64,000 nucleotides of DNA from the NCBI RefSeq assembly GCF_963677575.1, contig NZ_OY782038.1:310001-374000 (forward strand), read 5' to 3'. The translations under genes and the position numbers were made by a program. Shown here in pieces: positions 42,353 to 50,456 of this stretch. Numbering within the stretch: position 1 is the first letter of the stretch; every line of letters starts with the position of its first letter. Source of the stretch: an uncultured Draconibacterium sp. GTDB taxonomy: Bacteria; Bacteroidota; Bacteroidia; Bacteroidales; Prolixibacteraceae. The notes below the pieces were generated by a model, which made no database searches, was not told the DNA's origin, and worked only from the letters and a program-made list of their open reading frames with translations.

Positions 42353-43742
42353 TCAATCTACAATATGTGCCATATCAACTTCTCCGGGAGTTGGGGCAAT
42401 TGCCGTTATTCGCCTTTCTGGTAGCGATGCCATAACAATATGTGACAAAGTTTATGAAAGTCCGAAAGCAGGAAAGTCACTTGTAGATCAACCGGCAAAC
42501 ACCCTTCATTTTGGTAAAATAGTTTCAGCCGACGAAACCATCGACGAAGTAGTTATTGCTCTTTTTCGTGCGCCACATTCGTTTACCGGTGAGGACATTA
42601 TTGAAATTTCATGTCATGGATCGGTGTATATTCAGCAACGGATTTTGAATGTTTTGGTTGAAAACGGAGCCCGGCTGGCATTGCCCGGAGAATTTACTCA
42701 ACGTGCATTTCTGAATGGGAAAATGGACCTTTCGCAGGCAGAAGCTGTGGCGGATGTTATTGCATCGTCGAATGCTGCTGCTCATAAATTGGCCATGAAC
42801 CAGATGCGCGGTGGTTTCTCGAAAGAAATTAGTGCTTTGCGCGATCAGCTACTGCATTTTACTGCAATGGTAGAACTAGAGCTGGATTTTAGCGAAGAAG
42901 ATGTGGAGTTTGCCGACCGGACTGCATTGCGCAAATTAACTGAAGAAATTGAGGAGTTGCTGCGAAAACTGAAAGATTCGTTTCAACTGGGAAATGCCAT
43001 TAAAAATGGAATTCCGGTGGCTATTGTTGGGGAAACCAATGTCGGTAAATCAACACTGTTAAATGCTTTGCTGAATGAAGATCGTGCTATTGTTTCTGAT
43101 ATTCATGGAACAACGCGCGATGTGATTGAAGATGTTGTGAATATTCATGGAACTGCATTTCGCTTTTTCGATACGGCGGGTATTCGCGAAACTGAAGATC
43201 ACATTGAAAACCTGGGAATCGAACGAAGTTACAGTAAACTGGAGCAGGCAACTGTAGTTTTGTTGGTAGTTGACACCAATAATCCCTACCCGCTTGTGGA
43301 AAGCCGCATTCAAAAGATTCGCGAACGAATTGCCTCACATCAGACGCTGATAATTGTGGCTAATAAAATCGATTCCGGTTTACGCGACACCATTCAGCAA
43401 ATAGAGGTAATGGAATTCACCGATAATGAAAAAGCGGTGTTCATAGCTGCCAAACAAAAGGAAAACCTTGAGGAACTGATCGATTATATGAGCCATTCCA
43501 TTGATATGGAGGAAGCCGAACAACAGGATGTAATTGTTACCAATGCCCGTCATTACGAAATACTTAAAAATGCACATGAAGCAATTTTACGTGTTTTGAA
43601 TGGCCTCGATATGCATATTACCGGAGATTTCCTTGCACAGGATATTCGCGAGTGTTTGCATTACCTTGCTGAGATCACAGGAGAAGTGGGAACAGAAGAA
43701 GTTCTGGGGCATATTTTTAAGAATTTCTGTATCGGAAAGTAA
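42345..43742 (+). CDS. mnmE: tRNA uridine-5-carboxymethylaminomethyl modification GTPase MnmE
   Basis: A 465-residue protein, the standard length. The N-terminal folate-binding domain starts at TICAISTSPGVGAIAVIRLSG. The inserted G domain has G1 GETNVGKSTLLNAL, G2 IHGTTRDVIED, G3 DTAGIRET and G4 NKID. The C-terminus is the invariant FCIGK, whose Cys is essential. With MnmG it modifies the wobble uridine of tRNAs. The start overlaps the DUF4422 gene. The last 18 bases probably double as the attachment site of the island that follows. Confidence 0.96.
   Translation: MLDQSTICAISTSPGVGAIAVIRLSGSDAITICDKVYESPKAGKSLVDQPANTLHFGKIVSADETIDEVVIALFRAPHSFTGEDIIEISCHGSVYIQQRILNVLVENGARLALPGEFTQRAFLNGKMDLSQAEAVADVIASSNAAAHKLAMNQMRGGFSKEISALRDQLLHFTAMVELELDFSEEDVEFADRTALRKLTEEIEELLRKLKDSFQLGNAIKNGIPVAIVGETNVGKSTLLNALLNEDRAIVSDIHGTTRDVIEDVVNIHGTAFRFFDTAGIRETEDHIENLGIERSYSKLEQATVVLLVVDTNNPYPLVESRIQKIRERIASHQTLIIVANKIDSGLRDTIQQIEVMEFTDNEKAVFIAAKQKENLEELIDYMSHSIDMEEAEQQDVIVTNARHYEILKNAHEAILRVLNGLDMHITGDFLAQDIRECLHYLAEITGEVGTEEVLGHIFKNFCIGK
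43725..43742 (+). other. Probable island attachment core at the mnmE 3' end
   Basis: TTCTGTATCGGAAAGTAA encodes FCIGK-stop. The trmE/mnmE end TTCTGTATTGGTAAGTAA is, from memory, the attB core of the SGI1 family in enterobacteria, with 16 of 18 bases identical. An integrase gene lies about 600 bases away. The matching right copy is not in the window. Confidence 0.5.
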
Positions 43743-43755
43743 ATCGCTTTCCGAT
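43731..43755 (+). terminator. Hairpin overlapping the mnmE stop codon
   Basis: ATCGGAAAG / CTTTCCGAT is a perfect 9-base stem whose loop contains the stop codon, followed by ATTTGTT. It may be the mnmE terminator restored by the inserted element, or an integrase core-site inverted repeat; both readings fit. Confidence 0.55.
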
Positions 43756-43808
43756 ATTTGTTATCACCCTTCATTTACTGCACTTTATAAGATTTTATTT
43801 TCTCTTTC

Positions 43809-43880
43809 TTGTTGCCCAATTGCTCTTTTTTGTTTATTTTTGATGTACAGTTGTTGCCCAAATATCCAAATTTGTTGCCC
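43809..43880 (+). repeat. Three TTGTTGCCC direct repeats spaced 42 and 21 bases apart
   Basis: Exact 9-mers start at 43809, 43851 and 43872. The spacing (42 and 21, whole helical turns) places them on one face of DNA between the mnmE end and the integrase operon, where recombinase arm-type sites are expected. Confidence 0.7.
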
Positions 43881-43903
43881 GATAACAAGAGCGGAGAAAT
43901 GAT

Positions 43904-43958
43904 GGCAGTTACTGACAGCTAATGACAGTTGTAGTCACTTAAAGGCAGTAATAGGCAT
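43904..43958 (+). repeat. Six 10-base-phased GRCAG-like repeats running into the HTH start codon
   Basis: GGCAG, GACAG, GACAG, GTCAC, GGCAG and GGCAT begin at 43904, 43914, 43924, 43934, 43944 and 43954. The last includes the ATG of the HTH gene. Exact 10-base phasing suggests cooperative binding by an element-encoded protein on one DNA face, either operator or directionality-factor sites. Confidence 0.65.
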
Positions 43959-44325
43959 GAGTAGCAAAATTGAAGTCCAAAAGATATGTGAGTTTTGTGG
44001 AAAGGAATTTACCGCAAAAACTACAGTTACACGATTCTGCGGTCATGCTTGTGCTTCACGGTCCTATAAGCAACGAAAGAAAGAAAACAAGATTGGCAAG
44101 GCTATCGAGGAAACGAACCAACAAAAACTACTTTCTATTACCGAGCTAAATATTGAAGCCATTAAACAAAAGGACTTTCTTTCGATTAAAGAAGCGCACA
44201 CTCTACTTGGGTTAAGCGAACGCACATTTTATAGGCTTATGAAAGCCGGAACCATCCAGGCAACCAAGTTGGGCAAACGCACCATTATTAAACGTTCCGA
44301 AATCGATAAACTTTTTGCGTCATGA
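43957..44325 (+). CDS. Zinc-finger plus excisionase-type HTH protein
   Basis: A 122-residue protein. Residues about 8-40 have C-EFCGK...FCGHAC, a DUF2116/zinc-ribbon-like finger. Residues about 75-120 are a MerR/excisionase winged helix (FLSIKEAHTLLGLSERTFYRLMKAGTIQATKLGKRTIIKRSEI). Such proteins precede integrases in Bacteroidota mobile elements and act as regulator or recombination directionality factor. The stop overlaps the integrase start by 4 bases. The phased repeats directly upstream are its most likely binding sites. Confidence 0.8.
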   Translation: MSSKIEVQKICEFCGKEFTAKTTVTRFCGHACASRSYKQRKKENKIGKAIEETNQQKLLSITELNIEAIKQKDFLSIKEAHTLLGLSERTFYRLMKAGTIQATKLGKRTIIKRSEIDKLFAS

Positions 44326-45416
44326 AGGTAACCCTACGTCAACGAAACAAGAATGGTAAAATCAGTCTATACCTTGACTATTACCACAAAGGAAAACGGA
44401 AGTATGAATATTTACGCTTGTACCTCATCGATAAGCCCCGTTCATCCGAAGAAAGGAGTTTCAACAAAAAGACATTACAGCTAGGCGAAAGCATCCGGGC
44501 AAAAAGACAACTGGAATTACAAAACGGTATTTATGGTTTTGAGGATTCGGAAAAGATTAATTCATTATTCCTAACCTATTTTGAATTACTAGCAGAAAAA
44601 CGGAGAGATTCAGACGGTAATTATGGGAACTGGCTGAGTACATTAAAACATTTACGCAATTGGGAAAAGTCAAATATCCGCTTTGCAGACATCGACCGGG
44701 AATGGTTGGAAGATTTGAAGTACTACCTTGTATACGATGCAAAGACCAAGCAAGGCAGAAATCTTTCTAAAAATTCCTGTGTATCTTATTTCAACAAGGT
44801 AAGAGCGGCATTAAAGGAAGCGGTTAAAGATGGCATTATTCTGCGTAATCCCGCAGAAGGTATTGACGGAATAAAAGAAGCAGAAACAAAACGGGAGTTT
44901 TTAACGCTCGAAGAATTGAAAAGTGCAGTTAAAGCCCATTGTGAAATACCTATCGTTAAAAACGCCTTTGTATTTAGTGCGCTTACCGGGCTTCGTTTCT
45001 CTGATATTGAAAAACTCACCTGGTCTGAAATCCAACATTCCGATGAAAACGGTTATTACATCCGATTTAAACAGAAGAAAACCAAAGGACAAGAAACCTT
45101 ACCCATTGCTGATGATGCGCTAAACTTTATGGGCGAACGAAAAGAAGGCAACGAAAAAGTATTTCAGGATTTAACATACAGCGATTACAATAATGCTAAA
45201 ATCAGAGAATGGATGATTCGTGCCGGAGTTGAAAAGCACATCACTTTTCACTGCGCAAGGCATACATACGCAACCCTACAATTAACTTTGGGTACTGACA
45301 TTTACACTGTTTCCAAACTCTTGGGACACAAAAGCCTGAAAACAACAGAAGTGTATGCAAAGATTATCGACCAGAAGAAAAAAGAAGCTGCCAACCGTAT
45401 AAAACTTGACCTATGA
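44322..45416 (+). CDS. int: Tyrosine-type site-specific integrase
   Basis: A 364-residue recombinase: an N-terminal Arm-DNA-binding domain (KVTLRQRNKNGKISLYLDYYHKGKR), a SAM-like core-binding domain (about 90-190), and a catalytic domain with Arg225 (LTGLRFSD), His310-x2-Arg313 (FHCARHTYAT), His336 (LLGHKSLKTT) and nucleophile Tyr345 (EVYAKI). All catalytic residues are present. It should integrate and excise the island, probably at the mnmE 3' end. Arm sites may be the TTGTTGCCC repeats. It is coupled to both neighbouring genes by 4-base overlaps. Confidence 0.93.
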   Translation: MKVTLRQRNKNGKISLYLDYYHKGKRKYEYLRLYLIDKPRSSEERSFNKKTLQLGESIRAKRQLELQNGIYGFEDSEKINSLFLTYFELLAEKRRDSDGNYGNWLSTLKHLRNWEKSNIRFADIDREWLEDLKYYLVYDAKTKQGRNLSKNSCVSYFNKVRAALKEAVKDGIILRNPAEGIDGIKEAETKREFLTLEELKSAVKAHCEIPIVKNAFVFSALTGLRFSDIEKLTWSEIQHSDENGYYIRFKQKKTKGQETLPIADDALNFMGERKEGNEKVFQDLTYSDYNNAKIREWMIRAGVEKHITFHCARHTYATLQLTLGTDIYTVSKLLGHKSLKTTEVYAKIIDQKKKEAANRIKLDL

Positions 45417-46429
45417 GCCACAACTTAGAACTTTTCAACGACATACTTTTTCTGAATCACCGTCCTTGGAAATTCGGGAACCAATCAGACTTAAAATTCA
45501 AGCAGTTATTACTTGAAGTCAAAAAGGAATACTACACCCATCAACCAAACTATGAGGTTGATTTCGTCAAACCTCTTTCGGGTATTCGCAAATACTACCA
45601 TGCAATAATAGAATACGAAGCCATTGCCTACTTAAACGATTTGCATTCGGAAATAAAGGCAGCATTAAGCGACAATGAGAAATCATATCTTGTACATGTT
45701 GCTCTTACCAAATTGATTTCCCAAAAGCTCAAAGAAACAGCACAGGTAATCCAGGAAAGAGATTACACGCCGGAGCAATTCGATTTAAAACTCCAAAGCA
45801 AAAAAGTAAATACCAATATTGCCAACGAATCCTATGTCTTACATTTATTAAAACACCACCTGGTAAGACTGGTGATGGAAATACAAGATTCCTATCAGGA
45901 GTATTTGAAAGAAGATGTTTTGACAGCTGATGAAATCTATTATACCTATTTTAATGAAGCTGCGCCCGAAAGACCATACATTATCGAATGTGAGGATATT
46001 CCTGTACCAATTAAAAAGCCCGCAGCAAAAACTAAACCTGAATTTAAACCAATTTATCAGGACATAAAACCAATCATAAAATCAAAGGCTGATTACGAAA
46101 TTATTTTTAAACCAGAGCTATTTGGAGCTGTTGAGTATAAGCTTTATGAATACGGAATTATTGATATTGAATACTATTTCATCAAAAGTAAAAAACGATC
46201 AAACCATACCCTCCTTGCCGCAGTCTACCGTGTTTTAATTGACAATAATTATTTCAGAAGAAACATAATTGGAACAAATGGGAAATACACCGACCTTGAC
46301 ATCCGTAAATATCTGGATGAAAGATATTCAACGGATATTTCACAACAATTTAGGAGACTTACTCAAGAGCAAATCGAAGAATCAAAAATTAAATTACCCT
46401 GGTTAGATAATATTAGACGTATTTCTTAA
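45413..46429 (+). CDS. Uncharacterised mobile-element protein, 338 aa
   Basis: I recognise no named domain. The protein is mostly helical in the first 190 residues (VHVALTKLISQKLKETAQVIQERD). A linker rich in Lys/Pro (PVPIKKPAAKTKPEFKPIYQ) leads to a C-terminal domain (KSKKRSNHTLLAAVYRVLIDNNYFRR, DLDIRKYLDERYSTDISQQFRRL) that looks nucleic-acid-associated. It overlaps the integrase by 4 bases, so it belongs to the integration module. Proteins of this type recur beside integrases in Bacteroidota islands. Confidence 0.65.
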   Translation: MSHNLELFNDILFLNHRPWKFGNQSDLKFKQLLLEVKKEYYTHQPNYEVDFVKPLSGIRKYYHAIIEYEAIAYLNDLHSEIKAALSDNEKSYLVHVALTKLISQKLKETAQVIQERDYTPEQFDLKLQSKKVNTNIANESYVLHLLKHHLVRLVMEIQDSYQEYLKEDVLTADEIYYTYFNEAAPERPYIIECEDIPVPIKKPAAKTKPEFKPIYQDIKPIIKSKADYEIIFKPELFGAVEYKLYEYGIIDIEYYFIKSKKRSNHTLLAAVYRVLIDNNYFRRNIIGTNGKYTDLDIRKYLDERYSTDISQQFRRLTQEQIEESKIKLPWLDNIRRIS

Positions 46430-46430
46430 T

Positions 46431-46524
46431 ATGGTATTAAGTGCCAATTATACCACTTTGCACTTTTAGATAATACCATCCATTTTACTAATAAGCTAAT
46501 TACCAATTAGTTTAAATGGTATTA
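46431..46524. repeat. Three copies of ATGGTATTA in a 200-base non-coding gap
   Basis: Copies occur at 46431-46439 (+), 46471-46479 (-, as TAATACCAT) and 46516-46524 (+). They lie between the integrase operon and the next HTH gene. An ATTCGCTAT direct repeat follows near 46555 and 46567. They are probably operator or directionality-factor sites. No gene is seen in 46430-46636. Confidence 0.5.
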
Positions 46525-46636
46525 ACATACATCATCAATACTACCTTTCCATTCGCTATAAATTCGCTATGTCTTTGAAAATCAAAGATGACTTTAGCGC
46601 TGAAGTCCATTTTTAGAATGTAAAATTCATAGTAAG

Positions 46637-46936
46637 ATGGACGAAATTATTAAACGTCTGGAGAGACTGGAAAGGCTTATTGAAAGCCAAAGTATTAACA
46701 CAAAAGATGTGCTGAATTTTAATGAGGCATGTCATTATTTGGAGCTATCACAATCGCATTTGTACAAGCTAACAAGTAGCGGAGCTATACCTCACTACAA
46801 ACCCAATGGTAAGAAGATTTATTTCAACCGCCCTGAGTTAGACACTTGGTTGCTTCGCAACCGCAGTACATCAAAAGATGAAATCGAACAGCAAGCTGCC
46901 GATTATCTGGTAAAAAATGGGAGGGTTAAGCTATGA
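46637..46936 (+). CDS. Excisionase-type helix-turn-helix protein, 99 aa
   Basis: A short N-terminal coiled coil (IIKRLERLERLIES) is followed by a winged helix (VLNFNEACHYLELSQSHLYKLTSSGAIPHYKPNGKKIYFNRPELDTWLL), the standard DNA-binding module of Bacteroidota excisionase/DNA-binding proteins. It is likely a directionality factor or replication regulator. It overlaps the next gene by 4 bases. Confidence 0.82.
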   Translation: MDEIIKRLERLERLIESQSINTKDVLNFNEACHYLELSQSHLYKLTSSGAIPHYKPNGKKIYFNRPELDTWLLRNRSTSKDEIEQQAADYLVKNGRVKL

Positions 46937-47226
46937 TGGAAGTGATGCAAATGCTTTTGGAATTATCCTCAGCAATAAAAGAAATCAAAGCGCAATTGCT
47001 GGTGATGAAACAAACCAGAACCGAAGCGTTCAAACAATCGTGGATTGACGGACAGGATGTAATGCTTGCACTGAAAGTAAGCAAGCGCACATTGCAAACC
47101 ATGCGGGATACGGGGATTCTCCCCTATTCCCGTATCAATGGCAAATTCTATTATAAAGTTGAAGACCTCGAAAAACTCCTGGAAAGCAACTATTCCCGAA
47201 ACTTTAAAAGTGGCAGCCATGATTAA
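46933..47226 (+). CDS. Second excisionase-type helix-turn-helix protein, 97 aa
   Basis: Similar build to the previous gene: an N-terminal helix (LLELSSAIKEIKAQLL), then a winged helix (IDGQDVMLALKVSKRTLQTMRDTGILPYSRINGKFYYKVEDLEKLL). Tandem pairs of these proteins ahead of a VirE/DUF3987 block are usual in Bacteroidota mobile elements. It overlaps the following start by 8 bases. Confidence 0.82.
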   Translation: MMEVMQMLLELSSAIKEIKAQLLVMKQTRTEAFKQSWIDGQDVMLALKVSKRTLQTMRDTGILPYSRINGKFYYKVEDLEKLLESNYSRNFKSGSHD

Positions 47227-48145
47227 GGAGAAGGATATTTTAGATAAAACGCATTACGGACTAAATATCTACTCGCACATTCTGCGCGAGTATTACCCCG
47301 ATGAGACTGTTGTCAGGCTATCGGGTAAAGAGTGCGCCCCTGCCAAAAATCCATTTAATGAGAATAAGCTTACGCTTAAACTCATTAATGTGGATTGGGT
47401 ATTTATGTACAGCGATTTAGAGCAAGACGATTTTAAAGGAAGCCCTTTTGATTTTGCCGAATTACACTACAAGCTGACTGGCGTTGAATTACTGGAAAAG
47501 CTCAACAAACAACTACATCTTCGCATTGGTATAAAACATCATTTTTACAGTAATCGCACTTTGCCTGAATCAGCACCAAAAGAGGAAAGTAAACCTTCGG
47601 TTCACATTCCAAAACTCAGCTATTTTAAAGCACCTGTAAGCAATATTTACCCTAAGAAAACCCTAAGTTTAATAGAGGTGTATGAGTTGATTAAATCAAC
47701 TCCCTACACCTCCATTACAGAACAACTAAGGGCTATTGAGGCAAAAGACGAAGCACGAAAATTCAAAGCTTCAAAGTTTGACTATGCAACCTTTTCAGGA
47801 ACGTTTGAAAAGCGAAACGATAAAGCTTTAATAAGTCACTCAGGCTTATTAACCATTGATTTTGACCACATCACAAACCTTCGGCAATTGAAAAATCAAT
47901 TACTGAATGATGAATACTTTGAAACGGAATTACTCTTTGTGTCACCATCTGGCGATGGCTTAAAATGGATTATTCCCATTGACATTACCGAATCAACACA
48001 CCAAAACTTTTTTAATGCAATAGCCAACTACATTAAAGAAGTGTACCAACTGGAGGTTGATAAATCAGGCAAAGATGTTTCCCGTGCATGTTTTTTACCC
48101 TTCGACCCGGAGGTTTTTATTAATCCGAAATATTTACAGCAATGA
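47219..48145 (+). CDS. BT4734/BF3469-like (VirE N-terminal domain) mobile-element protein
   Basis: A 308-residue protein from ATG 47219. An earlier in-frame ATG at 47138 would overlap the preceding HTH gene by 89 bases and adds no conserved-looking residues. The C-terminal part carries the BT4734_N pattern ISHSGLLTIDFDHITNLRQLK...LLFVSPSGDGLKWIIPID and DVSRACFLPFDPE, a primase/polymerase-like fold with Asp pairs. It overlaps the DUF3987 gene by 4 bases. The two are often fused and together resemble a primase-helicase for element replication. Confidence 0.8.
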   Translation: MIKEKDILDKTHYGLNIYSHILREYYPDETVVRLSGKECAPAKNPFNENKLTLKLINVDWVFMYSDLEQDDFKGSPFDFAELHYKLTGVELLEKLNKQLHLRIGIKHHFYSNRTLPESAPKEESKPSVHIPKLSYFKAPVSNIYPKKTLSLIEVYELIKSTPYTSITEQLRAIEAKDEARKFKASKFDYATFSGTFEKRNDKALISHSGLLTIDFDHITNLRQLKNQLLNDEYFETELLFVSPSGDGLKWIIPIDITESTHQNFFNAIANYIKEVYQLEVDKSGKDVSRACFLPFDPEVFINPKYLQQ

Positions 48146-49926
48146 ATCAAAAAAAGAAATTCGATATAGATTTCTGGCTAAACAAAGACCAGGAAGCAAA
48201 AGAACCAACAAAATCACCTCAACCACAGATATTTCAAAATATTCAGGATAATGATATTGAGGTAATAGTAAAACGACTTGAAGAAGCTCATACCGATATT
48301 ACCGCCAATTATTCAGATTGGCGGGATATAGGTTTTTCCTTTGCCGATGAGTTTGGAGAATCAGGCAGAGATTACTTCCACCGCGTAAGCCGATTTTACT
48401 CTGATTATTCCAATTCCACTTGTGACAAGCAATACAACAAGTGCCTAAAGGCAAAAGGTCATGGTGTTACCATTAAAACTTTCTTCCACCTTGCACAGCA
48501 AGCCGGAATAAGTTTGGTAACAACTCCTTCCAAACAAAACAGTTCGGCACCTAAAGAATCTGTGAGCACTTCAAAGCCTATTTCGGAAGATGCAACAGTG
48601 GATGAGGTAATTTTCAACACACCACAAATCCCATCTGATGTTTATAACCAACTGCCAGAAATTCTAAGAGAAAGTACTGAAATGTTTAGCGATGGAATTG
48701 AAAAAGATGTTTTCCTGATTGGAGCAATTTCTGTAATTAGCGGTTGCTTACCCAACATTGAAGGGATTTATTTTGATGAGCCACACTCAGCACACCTTTA
48801 TTCCTTTATTACCGCCCCTGCCGGGTCTGGTAAAGGGAAACTAAAATGGGCAAAATACTTTGGTTTGAAAATCCATAAATCTATGGTTGAGCAGTCTATC
48901 AGGGCAAAGGAAGAATATGAGCAGGAGTTGGAGAACTACAATAACCTGAATAAAAACCAACGCCAGGGAGTGGAGCGTCCAAGAGAGCCAAAACGAAAAA
49001 TGTTTTACATTCCTGCCAATAGCAGTTCATCCGCATTTATCCAGGCATTGTCTGATAATGATTTTAAAGGAATCATTTTTGAAACCGAGGCAGACACCTT
49101 AGCCGGAACATTAAAACAGGATTGGGGAAATTTTAGCGATGTACTGCGTAAAGCATTCCATCACGAAAGCACCAACATGTTCCGACGCAAAGACAATGAA
49201 CACATTGAAGTTGAAGACCCTCATCTCGCTATCGCTCTTTCGGGTACTCCCAAACAGGTTCATAATATGATGCCAGATGTGGAAAACGGCTTGTTCAGCC
49301 GCTTTCTGTATTATGCTTTTGAGGATTACAGCGACTTTAAAAATCCTTTTGTTTCCCATCAAAAAGTGAATTACACCGATTTCTTTGAAATAAAGGGAGA
49401 GCAAATGTACGAGCTGTATCAAATCCTGAACAGCCAACCAACACCCATACAGTTTAGCTTTACAGCTGAACAAGGTGAAGTATTTACAGAAAAGTTTAAT
49501 ACACTCTACAAACGCAATCGCATGTTATTAGGAAACGATTTTAACGCCAACAGCCGCCGTTTGGGGCTGGTTACTTTTCGTATTGCTATGGTGCTTCGCA
49601 CCCTACGCATACTCGAAGATGGCGACTATTCTAATCCGCTTATTTGTGCCGAAACTGATTTTCGAACAGCTATTCAAATTGCTTTTACGCTGGAAAAACA
49701 TGCTATCGCAGTTTTCCAGAATTTACCCAACAATGATTTGAAAGGCATTAAACTAAAATTCTACAATGCATTACCCGATAACTTTAATAGACAGGGTTAC
49801 TTGTCAGTTGCCAAAGAGCTTGAAATAAAAGACAAAACAGCAGAAAAGTACATTGGTCAGTTTAAAGAAAATGGATTACTCGACCATGAGCATAACAAAC
49901 ACTCGAAACCAACAAATGGGAAATAG
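48142..49926 (+). CDS. PriCT-2 and DUF3987 primase-helicase-like protein
   Basis: A 594-residue protein. Residues about 35-125 match PriCT-2 (DITANYSDWRDIGFSFADEFGESGRDYFHRVS...KGHGVTIKTFFHLA). The rest is the DUF3987 ATPase-like domain with Walker A in ITAPAGSGKGKLKWA and a Walker-B-like region GIIFETEADTLAGTL. It is believed to act as a helicase/replication protein of mobile elements in Bacteroidota. The gene ends in a structured region (49951-50004). Confidence 0.82.
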   Translation: MNQKKKFDIDFWLNKDQEAKEPTKSPQPQIFQNIQDNDIEVIVKRLEEAHTDITANYSDWRDIGFSFADEFGESGRDYFHRVSRFYSDYSNSTCDKQYNKCLKAKGHGVTIKTFFHLAQQAGISLVTTPSKQNSSAPKESVSTSKPISEDATVDEVIFNTPQIPSDVYNQLPEILRESTEMFSDGIEKDVFLIGAISVISGCLPNIEGIYFDEPHSAHLYSFITAPAGSGKGKLKWAKYFGLKIHKSMVEQSIRAKEEYEQELENYNNLNKNQRQGVERPREPKRKMFYIPANSSSSAFIQALSDNDFKGIIFETEADTLAGTLKQDWGNFSDVLRKAFHHESTNMFRRKDNEHIEVEDPHLAIALSGTPKQVHNMMPDVENGLFSRFLYYAFEDYSDFKNPFVSHQKVNYTDFFEIKGEQMYELYQILNSQPTPIQFSFTAEQGEVFTEKFNTLYKRNRMLLGNDFNANSRRLGLVTFRIAMVLRTLRILEDGDYSNPLICAETDFRTAIQIAFTLEKHAIAVFQNLPNNDLKGIKLKFYNALPDNFNRQGYLSVAKELEIKDKTAEKYIGQFKENGLLDHEHNKHSKPTNGK

Positions 49927-49950
49927 GAAACAGAGGATTTATAGGAATTC

Positions 49951-50004
49951 GGAAATACATTACTTCTACGTCAAGTCCCCTTTAGGGGATTTAGGGGTAT
50001 TTCC
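49951..50004. repeat. Nested inverted repeat downstream of the DUF3987 gene
   Basis: Outer arms GGAAATAC (49951-49958) and GTATTTCC (49997-50004) enclose CCCCTTTAGGGG (49977-49988). It lies in the 195-base gap before the defence operon. It could be a terminator-like barrier, an origin, or one of the CCCCTTTAGGGG repeat families common in Bacteroidota. No gene is supported in 49927-50121. Confidence 0.5.
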
Positions 50005-50098
50005 TACGTTTCCTACACTTCCGCTTTCTCCTGTTAATAAATAAGTTTATTGTTTCTTTCTTTTGTCTGCCTTTTCTTTATTAAATTAGCCAAAATAT

Positions 50099-50106
50099 GA
50101 CAAGTC
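50099..50106. promoter_or_regulatory. Possible controller-protein box GAC-AA-GTC
   Basis: GACAAGTC, an inverted repeat with a 2-base spacer, lies 16 bases upstream of the XRE gene start. It resembles half of a restriction-modification C-box. The site is short, so the evidence is weak. Confidence 0.3.
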
Positions 50107-50121
50107 GTAAAATATACTACT

Positions 50122-50397
50122 ATGTTTTTAGGGAAACGAATTAGGGAATTAAGGGAGCAACAAGAATTGCTACAACGTCAACTTTCAGCAGAATTGGAAA
50201 TTGATACACCAATGTACAGCAAACTTGAACGAGGGGAACGCAGAGCAAAGCGTGAACAAGTAATTAAAATGGCAGCTATTTTTCAAGTGGAAGAAAAAGA
50301 GCTGCTCACACTTTGGCTGGCAAGTCAAGTGTATGAATTGGTAAAAGATGAAGCCGTCGCAAAAGCTTCATTAAAATTGGTAGAAAACATACTTTAA
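50122..50397 (+). CDS. XRE-family regulator, controller-like protein of the restriction-modification operon, 91 aa
   Basis: Residues about 1-60 form an XRE HTH (GKRIRELREQQELLQRQLSAELEIDTPMYSKLERGERRAKREQVIKMAAIF); a helical tail follows. The length and position just upstream of hsdM suggest a C-protein-type regulator that delays restriction until methylation is established. Palindromes directly after its stop codon (50398-50438) are plausible targets. The regulatory role is inferred. Confidence 0.8.
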   Translation: MFLGKRIRELREQQELLQRQLSAELEIDTPMYSKLERGERRAKREQVIKMAAIFQVEEKELLTLWLASQVYELVKDEAVAKASLKLVENIL

Positions 50398-50438
50398 AAT
50401 AGCTTTTAAGCTATTGTAATGCGATTGTTAAACAATCG
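50398..50438. repeat. Two adjacent palindromes between the XRE gene and hsdM
   Basis: AATAGCTT/AAGCTATT with a 2-base centre (50398-50415) and CGATTGTT/AACAATCG with a 1-base centre (50422-50438) are both perfect 8-base inverted repeats. They directly precede hsdM (ATG 50457), so they may be operators or an RNA attenuator controlling methylase and restriction genes. Confidence 0.65.
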
Positions 50439-50456
50439 ATTAATGAAACGGATTTA

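Noticed and set aside
43809..43880. Short regularly spaced repeats considered as a CRISPR array
   Set aside because: The units are only 9 bases with 12- and 33-base spacers and there are no cas genes; recombinase or regulator sites fit better.
49853..50044. 63-aa ORF at the end of the DUF3987 gene
   Set aside because: It is mostly an alternate frame of the DUF3987 end and the CCCCTTTAGGGG structured repeat, translated as SPLGDLG; no start signal.
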